From positions 119,411 to 183,410 of the forward strand of contig JAHHGX010000079.1 of the NCBI GenBank assembly GCA_019359675.1: DNA of 64,000 bases, in the 5' to 3' direction. The notes beneath the pieces were generated by a model that made no database searches, had not been told where the DNA came from, and saw nothing but the letters and a program-made list of their open reading frames with translations. Each line of letters starts with the position of its first letter. Within the stretch, counting starts at the first letter, position 1. This document shows, piece after piece, positions 63,283 through 64,000 of the stretch. Source of the DNA: Calothrix sp. FI2-JRJ7. GTDB lineage: Bacteria; Cyanobacteriota; Cyanobacteriia; Cyanobacteriales; Nostocaceae. Made by a program: the position numbers and the translations under genes.

Positions 63283-63741
63283 CTATTTACTGGATATTAC
63301 TGGTTTGTGACTTAAACTATCCATAATTCCATCATGGAACTTGTTGACAGAAGACAAAATGCCATTTTCTGTGTCGTTAAGTAATGAGTCTTTTACTTCA
63401 TCCAAATATTTTTCGAGGCTTTCTCGCAAAATAGGTCTTTCAACTTTGACGGTATGATAATGATCCCAAACGTCCCATGCTAAAACAGCCAAACCAGCAA
63501 TAGGATTTAATAGTTCTAAACCTAAAAGTCCAACTGCCATTTCACCTGTTCCTTCCGCAGCAGCTTTCGTGGCTGTTTTAGTAGCAATTTTAGTTACCGC
63601 CTTAGAAGCTGCTTTACTCACGGTTTTTGCTGCAATTTTAGGAGCAATAACACTGGCGCCTTTAATTATTGCAGTTGCAGTGACATAACGTGTACCACCT
63701 AAAAGTGTCCTTCCAGAAATATTCTGCTCTTTACCACCCAT
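63283..63741 (-). CDS. Alanine/lysine-rich protein, function unknown, possibly truncated
   Basis: A 152-residue frame. Residues about 25-65 are Ala/Lys/Thr-rich amphipathic helix (KAASKAVTKIATKTATKAAA), followed by a hydrophobic segment (VGLLGLELLNPIAGLAVLAWDVW) and a charged helical tail. The ATG lies three bases from the terminal repeat of a MITE-like element, so the original N-terminus may have been removed. I do not recognise it. Confidence 0.5.
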   Translation of the reverse strand: MGGKEQNISGRTLLGGTRYVTATAIIKGASVIAPKIAAKTVSKAASKAVTKIATKTATKAAAEGTGEMAVGLLGLELLNPIAGLAVLAWDVWDHYHTVKVERPILRESLEKYLDEVKDSLLNDTENGILSSVNKFHDGIMDSLSHKPVISSK

Positions 63742-63744
63742 GTT

Positions 63745-63887
63745 ATACAGCAGATTGCGAGTAAATGAGGTACACCAATATTTGTCGTATAAATAGGTAA
63801 AATAGAAACTCTACCTAATTTGATTAATTACTAACATTTTAGACATTTTTCAATTACTGTACCTCACCAACCTGCAATCTGCTGTAT
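63745..63887. mobile_element. MITE-like element, 143 bp
   Basis: Terminal inverted repeats of about 30 bases begin ATACAGCAGATTGC and end TGAGGTACA (63745-63773), matching, as complement, 63859-63887 with a few mismatches in the centre. The interior is AT-rich and non-coding. Size and structure fit a non-autonomous element; alternatively its right end marks the left end of the transposase-bearing element that follows. Confidence 0.65.
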
Positions 63888-63960
63888 CCCTCTTCTGTCA
63901 CTCTCCGGGTATAATTAATACTGTAGTTAAAAGTAAAAACTCTACAACTGAGGTATAGCA

Positions 63961-64000
63961 ATGGATGTAGAACTACAGATTCTAAAACATTTAGCTAGAG
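63961..64000 (+). CDS. Start of a gene cut by the window end, possibly a transposase
   Basis: ATG at 63961 opens MDVELQILKHLAR before the window ends. The position after terminal-repeat-like sequence, and the resemblance of the first residues to starts I recall from IS701-type transposases, suggest an insertion sequence. Only 13 residues are visible, so the call is weak. Confidence 0.3.
   Translation, partial: MDVELQILKHLAR

Larger units (their letters stand above)
513..63666. repeat. Dispersed GGCGCC palindrome (alternate HIP), about 105 copies
   Basis: GGCGCC occurs about 105 times across the window by my reading, roughly every 600 bases, in genes and between them (for example 513, 6658, 12288, 17227, 35998, 41758, 52504, 59098, 61543). 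About 4 would be expected at 40% G+C. GCGATCGC (HIP1) was not seen. The behaviour is that of a highly iterated palindrome with a different sequence. Confidence 0.9.

Noticed and set aside
1..64000. tRNA or rRNA genes
   Set aside because: I looked for T-loop (GTTCRA) and cloverleaf patterns and for rRNA landmarks and found none convincing; a covariance search would be more sensitive.

Overview
The window is cyanobacterial chromosome. Chlorophyll and photosystem genes (chlH, two adjacent psaK, an hli gene, ndhD), the alkane pair ado/aar, the group 1 sigma factor sigA, xisH/xisI and dense families of short intergenic palindromes together point to a filamentous, probably heterocyst-forming (Nostocales) genome of roughly 40% G+C. 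I found no rRNA, tRNA or CRISPR array.

Layout. 1-5.7 kb: the 3' part of a type II topoisomerase A subunit, hli, sigA, then about 1.7 kb without a convincing gene. 5.7-15.5 kb: ndhD, sfsA, an AIM24-like protein, a PhyH-like oxygenase with an altered iron site, a methyltransferase, a TPR protein and a secreted S9 peptidase. 15.5-25.9 kb: a truncated SLH gene, a solitary C5 cytosine methyltransferase, a RuBisCO-like mtnW, a dihydroorotase homologue lacking metal ligands, a double histidine phosphatase, a fasciclin protein, small exported or membrane proteins and a candidate structured RNA. 25.9-33.5 kb: rpsD, moaA, xisHI, an immunity-like fragment, a SLOG-fold protein, a conserved unknown, a kinase-like protein and an ABC permease. 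33.6-39.2 kb: ado, aar, accA, an SDR and folE, then trpF on the other strand. 39.3-47.1 kb: tandem psaK, a decayed hybrid histidine kinase, an S2P/CBS protease, an HD protein, a dead ISAs1-type element, a lipoate ligase-like gene and damaged toxin-antitoxin genes. 47.3-55.9 kb: a Rieske oxygenase, the ergothioneine operon egtC-egtB-egtD, small exported proteins and more broken toxin-antitoxin genes. 55.9-64 kb: chlH, an intact higBA-like pair, a solute-binding pseudogene, and a MITE-like element beside what may be a transposase start.

Two genome-scale signals stand out. First, the palindrome GGCGCC occurs about 105 times by my reading, against about 4 expected from base composition, while the usual cyanobacterial HIP1 octamer (GCGATCGC) was not seen. 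GGCGCC therefore looks like an alternate HIP, and the solitary C5 methyltransferase at 16-17 kb is a natural candidate for its cognate enzyme. Second, at least five families of intergenic inverted or tandem repeats sit between genes. Several reach into coding sequence and supply the last codons and stop codon of the neighbouring gene.

The window also holds an unusual number of broken genes for its length: kinase, transposase, solute-binding protein, three or four toxin-antitoxin loci, two adhesin tails, an SLH protein and LRR/TPR fragments. This suggests a genome where repeats and decay reshape the accessory space between conserved photosynthesis genes.
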